Source: an uncultured Eubacteriales bacterium (GTDB lineage: Bacteria; Bacillota; Clostridia; Oscillospirales; CAG-272). From it: a DNA stretch of 64,000 bases. Shown here one piece after another: positions 1 to 8,810 of this stretch. Both the position numbers and the translations under genes were made by a program. The stretch lies in NCBI GenBank assembly GCA_900546695.1, contig URDX01000004.1, positions 66,497-130,496 on the forward strand, given 5' to 3'. Each line of letters starts with the position of its first letter. Positions within the stretch are counted from its first letter, which is position 1. Under the pieces are notes generated by a model that was given only the letters and a program-made list of their open reading frames with translations, did no database searches and was not told where the DNA came from.

Positions 1-524
1 AAGCGGAAAAGTATCACATCGCATACACGACTCGAGCATATCGCTTCGCCGAGCGTTGCGTCGGAGAAGAACATCACGAGCGCCGCAAGCAGCAGTCCCG
101 CACCTGCAAGTATTCTCGTGCTCTCCACAAAGCCGCCGCTCTGCCGCCCGAGCCAGAGCGACGAGAAGGCAAGCGAAATGCCGAAGGTAAGACAGAAGAT
201 GCCGTAATACTTCATAGACATCGAGAAAAGCGAGCTCATTCCGCGTCTGACACCACCGACGATAACGCTGTTGTCAAAGGCGGTCATGAGACGGCGGCGG
301 AGATTGCGCACCCTGCCCTCGGAAAAAACCGATAGCGCTCCGGCATACGAGGGCTCACGACCCACCTCGCCCGTAAGGAACGAGCCGATAAGGCTCTCCC
401 CCGCCTTTCGGTATATGAAATCGGTAAAACGTGAGAGCATGCATACGACAAAGCTGCCGCGAAGGAGTTCTGCGATACCGCTCCTGCGTCGTTTTCTTTC
501 GGTGCTATTCTTCAATTGGATCAT
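1..524 (-). CDS. Membrane protein, N-terminal part (possible O-antigen polymerase/ligase family)
   Basis: The gene is cut by the left edge of the window, and about 174 N-terminal residues are visible. After a short basic N-terminus there is an amphipathic stretch, an Arg-rich segment around residue 75, and then hydrophobic segments (about residues 105-125 and 138-160). The start is set at 524 because an AAGG motif lies six bases upstream; an in-frame ATG at 530 is the alternative. The reading frame overlaps the murJ stop by about 20 bases, so translation is probably coupled and the gene is the last visible member of the rimM-trmD-murJ unit. The N-terminus recalls Clostridial O-antigen-polymerase-like proteins, and the position next to a flippase fits an envelope role. 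The family assignment is an inference from the start of the protein only. Confidence 0.55.
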   Translation of the reverse strand, partial: MIQLKNSTERKRRRSGIAELLRGSFVVCMLSRFTDFIYRKAGESLIGSFLTGEVGREPSYAGALSVFSEGRVRNLRRRLMTAFDNSVIVGGVRRGMSSLFSMSMKYYGIFCLTFGISLAFSSLWLGRQSGGFVESTRILAGAGLLLAALVMFFSDATLGEAICSSRVCDVILFR

Positions 525-2334
525 CACCATCCTTGCTTGGATTTTCGGGGGCATGTGCTGCATTGCCGCACTGTGCGGCATCGGCGGTAATGCTTGCATC
601 ACCGTGCGCAGAATCAGAGGAATCGGCAGAATTATTACAGCCGTCGGAAACGCATTCGGAGGCAGCCTTAACGACTGTATCAATCACGGAATCATCGGCC
701 TTATCGACCGCCGCATCCGAACCGTCCGACCTTCCGCCGAGCGAGCCGAAGCTGACATGCAGCAGCTTGAGCAGCAGCAGATAAACAGCTGCTGCCGGGA
801 TAAATGCTACAGCACAGATCATGATATTGTAAACCGTTCCGCCGGATACATCAATCCCTCCGTGCAGCGCAGAGACAAGGCGCAGCACGCCGAAGCATGC
901 GGCGGCGGAAGCGGCGCTTGCAAGCAATATACGGAGCAGACTTGAAAGCAGCTCACGGTCAAACAGCGCCCTTACATATTTTACCGCACCGCATATCATG
1001 ACGGCGGCGGCAACATAGAATCCGATAACGGTCGAGCCGACGACCAGACATACACCGCCGAGCCCCTGCGCATCGAAAACGAAAACGGAAAGCGCAGCGA
1101 GCACCGCATCAACGGCAACACCGCAGAGAGCGGCGATCATCGGCACCTTGCCGAGCTTCTTTGCATAAAACACACGGCTGCCGAACTCGATTACGGTAAA
1201 GGCGGGCATAGCGACGAGCAGAAGCGTCATAACGGTCGATACCATCGACGTATCCTCTGCCGTAAAGCCGCCGCGCATATACAGAGCGGCAACTATCTCG
1301 GGCGAGAGCAGCATTATCACAGCCATAAACGGCAGTATGAGTGACATCACCGATACAAGTCCGGAGCGAACACACGCGACAAAATCGCGCTCGCCCCGCT
1401 CGCTCTCATCCGCCGCAAGCACCGAAAGCTTGGGCAGCGCGTAGTTGCAGATAGAATAGGTAAGAATACCCGATATCATTATAAATGCATTATCGGCATA
1501 GTTAAACAGAACCGAACCGTTCGTTCCGATAAAAGAGGTAAAATATGTTGTGACAATCGTCGTTGCGGGCAGCAGCCATGAGCCCATCATTATTGCAGGC
1601 ACCTGACGCAGCGTGCGCTTCATCTGTTCGGTGCGCATATGCAGCACGGGACGGAAGCGATAGCCTCCCGTACGCAGCGGCACGGCGAGTGTCAGAAACT
1701 GAAATACCCACCCCAGCACATACGCGACCGCAAGACCCTGAACGCCGAAGCTGTCATTAAAGAGAAGAAAATAGATGATAACGGTCAGATTGGAAAGAGC
1801 GCTTATCATTGCGGGGATAAGATATCTGCCCCGTGACTGCATGACTCCCGTGAGCGTGTACGCCGTTCCCGTAAAGATTATCATCGGGAACATTATGCGC
1901 ATCAGCTCCGCCGCAAGCTGCTTATCCGACATACTCTCAAAGCCGAGCAGCGCAGCAATGGGCGATGCGAGCAGAATGCCGAGCAGTGCAAGCACGCCCG
2001 TCGCAAGGAATATAAAATTGAAGAAGGAGCAGGAGAAGTCGTCCGCCTCCGGCGATATCTCGCCGTTCCTGCCGCGTTTGAAGCTGTTATAAGCAGGTAT
2101 AAAGCAGCCCGATATCGCGGTGGCAAAGAGCAGATCGAAAAATTGCAGGGGTATCTGGGATGCGACTGAAAAGACGTTTGCATCCGATGACGTACCGTAC
2201 GTAGACGCCATGAGCACCTGACGGAACAGTCCGAGACCCTTCGCCGCAACGGTGGCAAGCATCATCAGTGCAACGGTCGCAGAGGCTCCGAGTCCCCGTT
2301 TTCCGCTCTTCTCCGAAATACTGTTTTTTGACAT
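505..2334 (-). CDS. murJ: Lipid II flippase MurJ/MviN family
   Basis: This is a 609-residue polytopic membrane protein of the MurJ/MviN (MOP) superfamily. It is predicted to flip lipid-linked peptidoglycan precursor across the cytoplasmic membrane. The N-terminus carries the family signature (LFRQVLMASTYGTS, about residues 36-49), including an Arg in the first helix region, and is followed by about 14 hydrophobic segments to roughly residue 530. The last 77 residues are unusual: a hydrophilic tail rich in Asp, Ser, Ala and Gly with no counterpart in typical MurJ (about 500-530 residues). The start ATG is followed by a Lys/Ser-rich leader. The gene lies about 100 bp downstream of trmD and overlaps the next membrane-protein gene. 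SpoVB-like MOP proteins are the main alternative, but the sequence is closer to MurJ. Confidence 0.9.
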   Translation of the reverse strand: MSKNSISEKSGKRGLGASATVALMMLATVAAKGLGLFRQVLMASTYGTSSDANVFSVASQIPLQFFDLLFATAISGCFIPAYNSFKRGRNGEISPEADDFSCSFFNFIFLATGVLALLGILLASPIAALLGFESMSDKQLAAELMRIMFPMIIFTGTAYTLTGVMQSRGRYLIPAMISALSNLTVIIYFLLFNDSFGVQGLAVAYVLGWVFQFLTLAVPLRTGGYRFRPVLHMRTEQMKRTLRQVPAIMMGSWLLPATTIVTTYFTSFIGTNGSVLFNYADNAFIMISGILTYSICNYALPKLSVLAADESERGERDFVACVRSGLVSVMSLILPFMAVIMLLSPEIVAALYMRGGFTAEDTSMVSTVMTLLLVAMPAFTVIEFGSRVFYAKKLGKVPMIAALCGVAVDAVLAALSVFVFDAQGLGGVCLVVGSTVIGFYVAAAVMICGAVKYVRALFDRELLSSLLRILLASAASAAACFGVLRLVSALHGGIDVSGGTVYNIMICAVAFIPAAAVYLLLLKLLHVSFGSLGGRSDGSDAAVDKADDSVIDTVVKAASECVSDGCNNSADSSDSAHGDASITADAAQCGNAAHAPENPSKDGDDPIEE

Positions 2335-2434
2335 TCATTAATCCCTCGGTTATCGTAATTAAAGGACGGTGAGCAGCCCGTGTCCGCAAGATAAAATGCA
2401 GCCGAGCCGCGCACACATGCGCCGCGTCATTATA

Positions 2435-3115
2435 TCAATATATAAGGTCGGGACGATTCCTCAGCGTCAGTTCAAGCGCAGCCTGTCTGCGCCACCGCTC
2501 GATCTCTGCGTGATTGCCGCCGAGCAGTACGGACGGCACGCTCTCCCCGTCGTATATCTCGGGACGGGTGTACTGCGGGTATTCGAGTGTTCCGCATGCT
2601 ACACTCTCATTCTCGTAGCATTCGGCTGATGGCAGTACGCCCTCGCACATTCTCGAGATGCAGTCGATAAGGATGCACGCGGGCAGCTCTCCGCCCGTGA
2701 GAATATAGTCGCCGACCGATATCTCCTCATCTGCAACGCGGTCTATCGCGCGGCGGTCGATGCCCTCGTAGTGACCGCAGAGAATTATCAGACGGTCGAG
2801 CCGTGCAAGCTCCGCCGCATGCCGCTGCGTGAGCACCTTTCCCTTCGGGGACATATAGACGGTACGGCAGCGCCCTTCGGGTGCGAGTGCAAGAATGTCG
2901 CGATGGCAGTCGCACACGGGGTCGGGGCGGATGAGCATTCCCATACCGCCGCCGTACGGCGTATCGTCTACACGGCGATGCTTGTCCTTGCTCCAGTCGC
3001 GCAGCTGATGCGCGTACAGCTCGATGCAGCCGCTGCTCTGTGCCCTGCCGATGATGCTCTCGCCGAGTGCGGAGGTTATCATCTCGGGAAAAAGCGTAAT
3101 AACGTCAAATCGCAT
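2435..3115 (-). CDS. trmD: tRNA (guanine-N1)-methyltransferase TrmD
   Basis: The 226-residue protein matches TrmD over its whole length. This SPOUT methyltransferase makes m1G37 in tRNAs and prevents +1 frameshifting. Visible motifs include the N-terminal MRFDVITLFPEM, the glycine-rich YGGGMGMLIRPDP around residues 54-66, and the trefoil-knot AdoMet-binding segment with GDYILTGGELP near residue 135. The length is close to the family norm (about 230-250). It starts 8 bp after the rimM stop, the standard bacterial rimM-trmD arrangement. Usually rplS follows, but here murJ does. Confidence 0.97.
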   Translation of the reverse strand: MRFDVITLFPEMITSALGESIIGRAQSSGCIELYAHQLRDWSKDKHRRVDDTPYGGGMGMLIRPDPVCDCHRDILALAPEGRCRTVYMSPKGKVLTQRHAAELARLDRLIILCGHYEGIDRRAIDRVADEEISVGDYILTGGELPACILIDCISRMCEGVLPSAECYENESVACGTLEYPQYTRPEIYDGESVPSVLLGGNHAEIERWRRQAALELTLRNRPDLIY

Positions 3116-3123
3116 GCCGCACC

Positions 3124-3777
3124 TCAGTCAAACAGCCCGTCGGGCACGCGGATGAATATTCCCTTGCCGAGCTCTACGCGGTCGATAAACTGCGGCACGG
3201 CGGGAACATAGCGGAGTCTGCGGCGCAGCTCGGCGACCGATGTTCCGTCTGCTTTGTCCGATGCGCCGTCCCCGTCAGCCGATTCACCGTCGGTCGTCAC
3301 ACCATCGGAAGGCTCATTAGAGAGCTCGCCGCCCGTGCAAAGTTCGGGGTCGAGCAGGACCTCGTACATATCCTGCGCAGCGCCGCTGATATAGTCGTGT
3401 GTCACGCCGTATCGAGCGCCGCTTTCGGCATCAATGACGGGCAAACCGATAAGGTCGCGGACGAAATAGCTCCCTTCGGGAAGCGGGATATCCTTGCGGC
3501 GGGCGTAAACTATCGCGCCCTTATAGCGCAGCGCGGTATCCATATCCGAAATGCCGTCAAGCGACAGCACGGCATAGCCCTTATGCGTAAAGCCGCCGCA
3601 CACATTCACGGCGACCGCAGTGCCGCTCTTCTTTTTAAAATACACTGTGCGTAGGGAGGTAAGCACCGCGGGGCTGTCACACCACGATTCGAGCTTGAGA
3701 TTGCCGCGCACGCCGTGCGTATTGACGACCTTCCCCGCTTCAAGAAGCTCGGGGGTATGCTCGTTTTCGACCTTCAT
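3124..3777 (-). CDS. rimM: 16S rRNA processing protein RimM with an acidic insertion
   Basis: RimM binds ribosomal protein S19 and assists 30S head maturation. The N-terminal RimM barrel is clear (GKVVNTHGVRGNLKLESW, residues 15-32), and the C-terminal PRC-barrel ends with VPAVPQFIDRVEL. The ATG at 3777 gives 217 residues and places the conserved start correctly, although the open frame continues upstream to 3972. Residues 145-182, inside the PRC-barrel, form a low-complexity insert of Asp, Gly, Ser, Thr and Glu that is absent from typical RimM (about 170 residues). A sigma-A-like promoter lies about 75 bp upstream, and trmD follows after 8 bp. Confidence 0.93.
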   Translation of the reverse strand: MKVENEHTPELLEAGKVVNTHGVRGNLKLESWCDSPAVLTSLRTVYFKKKSGTAVAVNVCGGFTHKGYAVLSLDGISDMDTALRYKGAIVYARRKDIPLPEGSYFVRDLIGLPVIDAESGARYGVTHDYISGAAQDMYEVLLDPELCTGGELSNEPSDGVTTDGESADGDGASDKADGTSVAELRRRLRYVPAVPQFIDRVELGKGIFIRVPDGLFD

Positions 3778-3850
3778 TTCCGCGCACCTGTCCTTTCCTG
3801 TGACCGCAAAGATTGCTTTTTCAGCAAAAATTTTCCCACATATACCCCTT

Positions 3851-3879
3851 ATTATAACCGATACGGTCGAAAAAATCAA
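3851..3879 (-). promoter_or_regulatory. Sigma-A-type promoter for rimM-trmD-murJ
   Basis: On the minus strand, TTGATT (3879-3874) and TATAAT (3856-3851) are separated by 17 bp. They lie about 75 bp upstream of the chosen rimM start, which supports that start over the longer upstream reading frame. Confidence 0.75.
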
Positions 3880-3983
3880 GATAATTTTTCCGCCGTCCTT
3901 CTTCGCCCGTACAGCGCTGCTATGCTCCGCAGCGAAGGAAGATAAAAAAGACAGAAAATTTACAATATTCAATGAAACTGTTG

Positions 3984-4012
3984 TTTACAACGGTAAAATT
4001 TTCGGTTATAAT
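3984..4012 (+). promoter_or_regulatory. Sigma-A-type promoter for the MoxR operon
   Basis: TTTACA (3984-3989), a 17-bp spacer and TATAAT (4007-4012) lie 38 bp upstream of the MoxR-family start. The promoter is divergent from the rimM promoter, with about 105 bp between the two -35 boxes. Confidence 0.75.
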
Positions 4013-4050
4013 AATGAGAAGCAAAATTCAACCCCCGAAAGGAAATTCCG

Positions 4051-5028
4051 ATGGAAACAAGTGAAACCACCCTTTTCAAGACCTATACCGCGGTGCGCGA
4101 CAACATTTCAAAGGTCGTTGTCGGCAAGCAGGACATCATAGATATGATAATCGTAGCCGTATTCTGCCGAGGACATGTTCTTCTCGAGGACGTTCCCGGT
4201 ACGGGAAAAACATTGCTGATAAAGTCGCTTGCGGCGAGCCTTGACTGTACGGCGAAGCGAATTCAGTTCACACCCGACCTGCTCCCGTCGGATCTAACCG
4301 GAATCAACTACTTTAATATGAAGAAATCCGAGTTTGAGTTCTCCCCCGGACCCGTATTTTCAAACATCCTGCTCGCGGACGAGATTAATCGCGCAACGCC
4401 TAAAACGCAGTCGGGTCTGCTCGAGTGCATGGAGGAGCGTCAGGCAACCATCGACGGCGTGACGCACAGCCTCGCCGAACCGTTTATCGTCGTCGCAACG
4501 CAGAATCCCGTCGAGACTGCGGGCGTTTATCCGCTCCCCGAAGCGGAGCTTGACCGCTTCCTGTTCAAGACGAGTATGAACTACCCGTCGCATGAAGAGT
4601 GTGTTGCGATACTCGAGCGCTTTGACGGCGCAGACCCGCTCGCAGCGCTGCGCCCTGCGGTCAGCCGCGAGGATATCATCGCCGCGCAGCACGAGCTCGA
4701 CCGCATCTTTGTGCATCACGATATCAAGGATTACATCGCATCGCTCTGCGAGCGCACACGCGAGTATGACAACGTTCTGCTCGGAGTAAGTCCGCGCGGC
4801 GCGCAGAGTCTGCTGCGCGCATCAAAGGGCTTTGCGGCGATAGACGGCAGAGCATATGTTCAGCCCGACGACGTAAAGCGCGCCGCCATCCCCGTTCTCG
4901 CGCACAGACTCATGCTGTCGAGCACCGCGAGAATAAAGCACGGCGCTGCAGAGAGCATTATCTCCGATATTCTCGACCGCACGCCCGTACCTACCGAGCG
5001 CGGTCTCGGCTACTGGCAGGCAAAATAA
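4051..5028 (+). CDS. MoxR-family AAA+ ATPase
   Basis: This 325-residue AAA+ protein is of the MoxR/RavA class, thought to act as a chaperone for maturation of partner proteins. Walker A is DVPGTGKT (residues 47-54), Walker B is LLADE (107-111) followed by INRA, and sensor 1 is VATQNP near 150. The length equals the usual 310-330. The start has a clear AAAGGA ribosome-binding site. The stop is one base from the start of the DUF58 gene; MoxR plus DUF58 plus a DUF4129/transglutaminase-like protein is a recurrent bacterial cluster. The target process is not evident from sequence. Confidence 0.93.
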   Translation: METSETTLFKTYTAVRDNISKVVVGKQDIIDMIIVAVFCRGHVLLEDVPGTGKTLLIKSLAASLDCTAKRIQFTPDLLPSDLTGINYFNMKKSEFEFSPGPVFSNILLADEINRATPKTQSGLLECMEERQATIDGVTHSLAEPFIVVATQNPVETAGVYPLPEAELDRFLFKTSMNYPSHEECVAILERFDGADPLAALRPAVSREDIIAAQHELDRIFVHHDIKDYIASLCERTREYDNVLLGVSPRGAQSLLRASKGFAAIDGRAYVQPDDVKRAAIPVLAHRLMLSSTARIKHGAAESIISDILDRTPVPTERGLGYWQAK

Positions 5029-5029
5029 A

Positions 5030-6391
5030 ATGGGCTTTATCGAGTTCATTTCGCGCTACGGCACGACCATTCTCGCCGTGCTGCTCGGCGCGGGCTTTAT
5101 CTTCGCGCTCGTGCGGCTGTATCTCAGTCTGCGGGCAAAGATGATAAGCAGAATAGTTTACACCCGCAGCTTTTCCGAGCTCGGCGCATATGAGGGCGAG
5201 CATCTGACGCTCACCGAGACGGTGTACAATCCGACGCCGCTGCCGCTTTTCGCGGTCAACATCGAGGGCTACATATACAACGGCATACGAATGGCTGAGT
5301 GCGCGCAGGACCCGAAAAAGGCGATGCAGTACTTCTACAGCCGCTTTAATCTCATGCCGTTTCAGCAGATAAAGCGAACGCATGAGGCGGTCTGCGCCGC
5401 GCGCGGCTATTACAAGCTCGAGACAGTCGACATCTACGGCGGCGGGCACACCACATATCTTGACGCGCCCGCAGAGCTGTATATTTATCCGCGCATAGTG
5501 CCGCTGCCCGAGCGTGTAGATCCCGTCAACACCGTTCAGGGCGACCATATGACGCGCCGCAATCTGATATCCGACCCCTTCACCTTCGGCGGTATCAGGG
5601 CATATGCGCCGGGCGATCCGATGAACAGCATAAACTACAAGGCTACTGCGCGCAGCGGCGGCTGCGGCATATCGTCTATCCGCGTCAACAGCCGCGAATA
5701 CTGCGCTAACCGCACGTATATGGTCTATCTGAATTTTCAGCTTGTCGGCGACACCGTCGCATCCGAGGCATATAATTCGATGATGGAGCTCGGACTGTCG
5801 TTTGCGTCGGACATCATCCGCGAGGCGGCGTATAACGGACACCGCGCGGGCTTTGCCGCTAACGCGACGACCATCGACGGCGATGAATATCTCCGCTATC
5901 CTCTCGGCAGCGGTGAGCTGCATCTTACCGAGATACTGCGCAGTATGGCAAGGGTGCGGCTCCGCAGCGGCGTATCCTTTTCGAGTCTTATCGAGGAGGA
6001 TCTTGCTGCGGGAATGTCGCAGACCGAGGTGTATATTCTCACACCGGGTACAGATGAGACTATCGACCTGCTTGCAATGCGTCTGCGTGAGGCGGAAAAC
6101 TCCGTTCTATGCGTTCCGCTGCCCGACGAGCACAAGCGCCGCCGCGAAGAGGAAGAGCGGCAGGAGAACGAGCGAATCCGCGTCAGCCGAGAGGCGGAGA
6201 GTGCAAGGCTGCGCCGCCGCGAGATAGACGCTATCGAGCGCAGACTGCGCAGACAGGGTGTGCGCCGTGAGAACGCGCGCAGCGCGGCGATACAGAAGCT
6301 CGCCTTCAATCTCGGCATAGACCCCGCCGAGCTCGAGGAAGAGGATAAAGCGGCGTCTGAGCGGTCAGACAGTAACGGCGGCAAAAAGTAA
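5030..6391 (+). CDS. DUF58 domain protein
   Basis: The 453-residue protein has an N-terminal membrane segment (about residues 10-33), a beta-rich middle region, and the DUF58 signature 'GGIRAYAPGDPMNSINYKAT' near residues 184-205. The last 100 residues are highly charged (Glu/Arg-rich, strongly helical, possibly coiled coil, with runs such as RRREEEERQENERIR). DUF58 proteins pair with MoxR ATPases and contain a von Willebrand-A-like fold; the molecular role is not established. The gene begins one base after the MoxR stop, implying an operon and probably translational coupling. Confidence 0.88.
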   Translation: MGFIEFISRYGTTILAVLLGAGFIFALVRLYLSLRAKMISRIVYTRSFSELGAYEGEHLTLTETVYNPTPLPLFAVNIEGYIYNGIRMAECAQDPKKAMQYFYSRFNLMPFQQIKRTHEAVCAARGYYKLETVDIYGGGHTTYLDAPAELYIYPRIVPLPERVDPVNTVQGDHMTRRNLISDPFTFGGIRAYAPGDPMNSINYKATARSGGCGISSIRVNSREYCANRTYMVYLNFQLVGDTVASEAYNSMMELGLSFASDIIREAAYNGHRAGFAANATTIDGDEYLRYPLGSGELHLTEILRSMARVRLRSGVSFSSLIEEDLAAGMSQTEVYILTPGTDETIDLLAMRLREAENSVLCVPLPDEHKRRREEEERQENERIRVSREAESARLRRREIDAIERRLRRQGVRRENARSAAIQKLAFNLGIDPAELEEEDKAASERSDSNGGKK

Positions 6392-6640
6392 AACCGAGAG
6401 CGTCGGAGAAGACGATGCCGAAATTTCCGGGACCGACGCTGCCATGCGCTTTGCGGGCATTTCGCGATGCTCGGTCGGTGCAAAACAATTTTAGAACAAT
6501 CGATGTCATACGTGCTTCAGTGCGGCTGCCGCAAACGGGCACTGCAAAACATCCGCCGCAACGTGATCCGCAAGGCGGTCGCTCACACCGCACGCCGACC
6601 GACAAACGCTCAAAAATCAAATCGAAAAGACAAAAGTCAG

Positions 6641-7408
6641 ATGAAATTATCCGATAAAAACTCAAAAATAGCTCCCGTCACCGACGGAGCAAGCAACGCC
6701 GCAGAACAGCGCGGCGAAAAGAAGCGGCACGGACCGTTTATCACCTCAGTGCTCGAGCACAAGCTGCTCGCGATTCGCTGCGCCGTTTATCTGCTGCTCG
6801 CCGTAATCTGTTATTATGTGCAATACGCGATAAGCGTGAGCGACAGCTATACGCAGCTGAGGTATCTGCGACAGCTTTTCGGCTTTGCCGCAATAGTGCT
6901 GCTCGTGCTGTTTCTGATAGCGCTGAAGCGGCTGACCCCGCGCGGGCTGATAATAAGCGGTATCCGCGCATTCGGCAGGGCTACGGGAATAACCGCCGCA
7001 CTCGAGGCGGTCGTACGCGGACTGCATAAGCTGTTCGGAATCCCCGACCGCGAACGGATAGCGGGTAAGGACTCAAAAAGCTTTGTATTCCGCCGCGGCG
7101 AGCGTCACCGCAAGGCTCTTGCAAAAAATACCGCCGACCGCCGCAAATGGCGCGACATGACTACTCCCGCAGAGCAGCTGCGATACATCTACATCAAGCT
7201 GATGAAGGCAAAGATACGCGACGGCTACATATACGACCCCGTCCGTACCCCGCGCGAGCACGGAAAGCTGCTCGGAGACGGCGCTGCGACCGACGGTTTT
7301 ATCAGCCGCTACTGCGATGCACGCTACTCCGGCGGCACGGTCCCCGTTGACGAGACCGATGTCGAACGGGCGCTGCCGCTCGTCTCAAAGAACGGTAAGA
7401 TTTCATAA
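6641..7408 (+). CDS. Membrane protein with DUF4129-like C-terminal domain
   Basis: The protein has about 255 residues if the ATG at 6641 is used; the frame is open back to 6467 but that part has atypical composition. Two hydrophobic segments (about residues 35-55 and 70-95) precede a basic cytosolic region. The C-terminus (RYIYIKLMKAKIRDGYIYDP ... TPREH ... ISRYCDARYSG) resembles DUF4129, the tail domain of transglutaminase-like membrane proteins found with MoxR and DUF58. The transglutaminase domain itself is missing, so this looks like a stand-alone DUF4129 subunit. The 249-bp gap after the DUF58 gene and the weak ribosome-binding site leave the start uncertain. Confidence 0.65.
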   Translation: MKLSDKNSKIAPVTDGASNAAEQRGEKKRHGPFITSVLEHKLLAIRCAVYLLLAVICYYVQYAISVSDSYTQLRYLRQLFGFAAIVLLVLFLIALKRLTPRGLIISGIRAFGRATGITAALEAVVRGLHKLFGIPDRERIAGKDSKSFVFRRGERHRKALAKNTADRRKWRDMTTPAEQLRYIYIKLMKAKIRDGYIYDPVRTPREHGKLLGDGAATDGFISRYCDARYSGGTVPVDETDVERALPLVSKNGKIS

Positions 7409-7521
7409 CAGAACTTGATGCGGACCAACGAGACAACAGCTTTATGCAGATGCAGTAAAGCACAGTCAACGGGCACCGCACCATTCCGCGACCCCAAAAT
7501 AAATCTGCAAGGAATGACAAC

Positions 7522-8697
7522 ATGCAAGATATCAAAGACATAGTCGACAACGCCGCGTCGCGCGGCATATACAAAAAGACCGTGCTCTCCCGCAGCACCG
7601 ACAAGGCGATAAAGCGCTGCACCGTCACGCTGTTCCGCAGCGCGGGCGGCGAGACCGAGGCACAGTGCGAATATCTTTTGCAGGACGGAAAGGCGGTACA
7701 TGAAAATCTCCCGCCCGCACGGCTCGGCGAACGGATATGCGAGCTGCTCGGTGCGTACAGACAGGCGGATATCCTGACAACGGCAGGCAGCTGCACCGTA
7801 ATGGTATCTCGCAGCGGTCCAATGCATGTCAAGAACGGAATAAAGGCAGAGGGCGGCGAGCAGGCGGTGCTCCGCTCGCATGACCGCGACAAGCAGCGCT
7901 TTCTCACGCCAGACGCGCCCTTTCTCCGCCCGCTCGGAATATCGGACGGAAACGGCAGAGTTCTCGACAGCCGCCGTTCAAAGTACAGGCAGATAAACCG
8001 CTTTCTCGAGCTGCTTGACGACGTTTATCCGAAGCTACCGCAGAAAGGCATACTCACCGTGTGTGACCTCTGCTGCGGCAAGAGCATTCTTGCCTTTGCG
8101 GTATATCATTATCTAACAGCGGTGCGCGGACGCGAGGTGGATATGTACGGTGTTGACCTCAAGCCCGATGTGATAGAGCTCTCCGAGCGCATCGCGCGTG
8201 AGAGCGGCTGCACGGGTCTGCATTTCGTCTGCGGCGATGTTTCGCGCTTTGAGCCGCCCGCGCCGCCGTCGCTCGTGCTCTCGCTTCACGCATGCGACAC
8301 CGCAACCGATCTTGTGCTTTCACTTGCGGTAAAATACCGCGCAAAGGTCATTCTGTCAACGCCCTGCTGCCATCACGAGATATTTTCTCAGCTCGGTGAG
8401 CTGCCGCCGATACTCGCTCCCGCCTACTCGGCATACCCGATACTGCGCGGAAAGCTCGCCGACAGCCTGACCGACGGTCTGCGCTGCGCGCGGCTCGAAA
8501 TGGAGGGCTACAAGGTACAGACGGTCGAGCTCGTAGACCCCGACGACACGCCGAAGAACGTGCTCATACGCGCGGTGCGCGGCAGATATCCGTCGGATGC
8601 AAAACGCGGCGAGCTGCGCACGGCATATGATGCGACCTGCACGGCTTTCGGAATAGCCCCGTCGCTCGACCGACTCATCACGCAGAACGAAAAGTAA
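7522..8697 (+). CDS. Class I SAM-dependent methyltransferase
   Basis: This 391-residue protein has a Rossmann-type methyltransferase domain in its second half. Motif I is LTVCDLCCGKS (about residues 178-188), an acidic loop MYGVDLKPD follows (about 210-218), and SLHACDTATDLVL (about 253-265) is typical of the Methyltransf_32 group. A CC-H-H cluster (STPCCHHEIF) follows. The N-terminal 150 residues are a family-specific region. The substrate cannot be deduced from sequence; RNA or a small molecule are both possible. It follows the MoxR cluster on the same strand, 113 bp downstream, and is convergent with the germination gene. Confidence 0.82.
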   Translation: MQDIKDIVDNAASRGIYKKTVLSRSTDKAIKRCTVTLFRSAGGETEAQCEYLLQDGKAVHENLPPARLGERICELLGAYRQADILTTAGSCTVMVSRSGPMHVKNGIKAEGGEQAVLRSHDRDKQRFLTPDAPFLRPLGISDGNGRVLDSRRSKYRQINRFLELLDDVYPKLPQKGILTVCDLCCGKSILAFAVYHYLTAVRGREVDMYGVDLKPDVIELSERIARESGCTGLHFVCGDVSRFEPPAPPSLVLSLHACDTATDLVLSLAVKYRAKVILSTPCCHHEIFSQLGELPPILAPAYSAYPILRGKLADSLTDGLRCARLEMEGYKVQTVELVDPDDTPKNVLIRAVRGRYPSDAKRGELRTAYDATCTAFGIAPSLDRLITQNEK

Positions 8698-8810
8698 TAT
8701 CGAATGAAAAGCAGCCTCGCATGACCGCCGAATCGCGCAGAAAAACAATAATACCATCTGACATATTTGCCGCGTAAAGCAGAATGCCGCGCAGCCCGAA
8801 CATCCTCGGG

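Noticed and set aside
3778..3972. Extended N-terminus of RimM starting at 3972
   Set aside because: It would cover the rimM promoter, and the conserved RimM domain begins right after the ATG at 3777.
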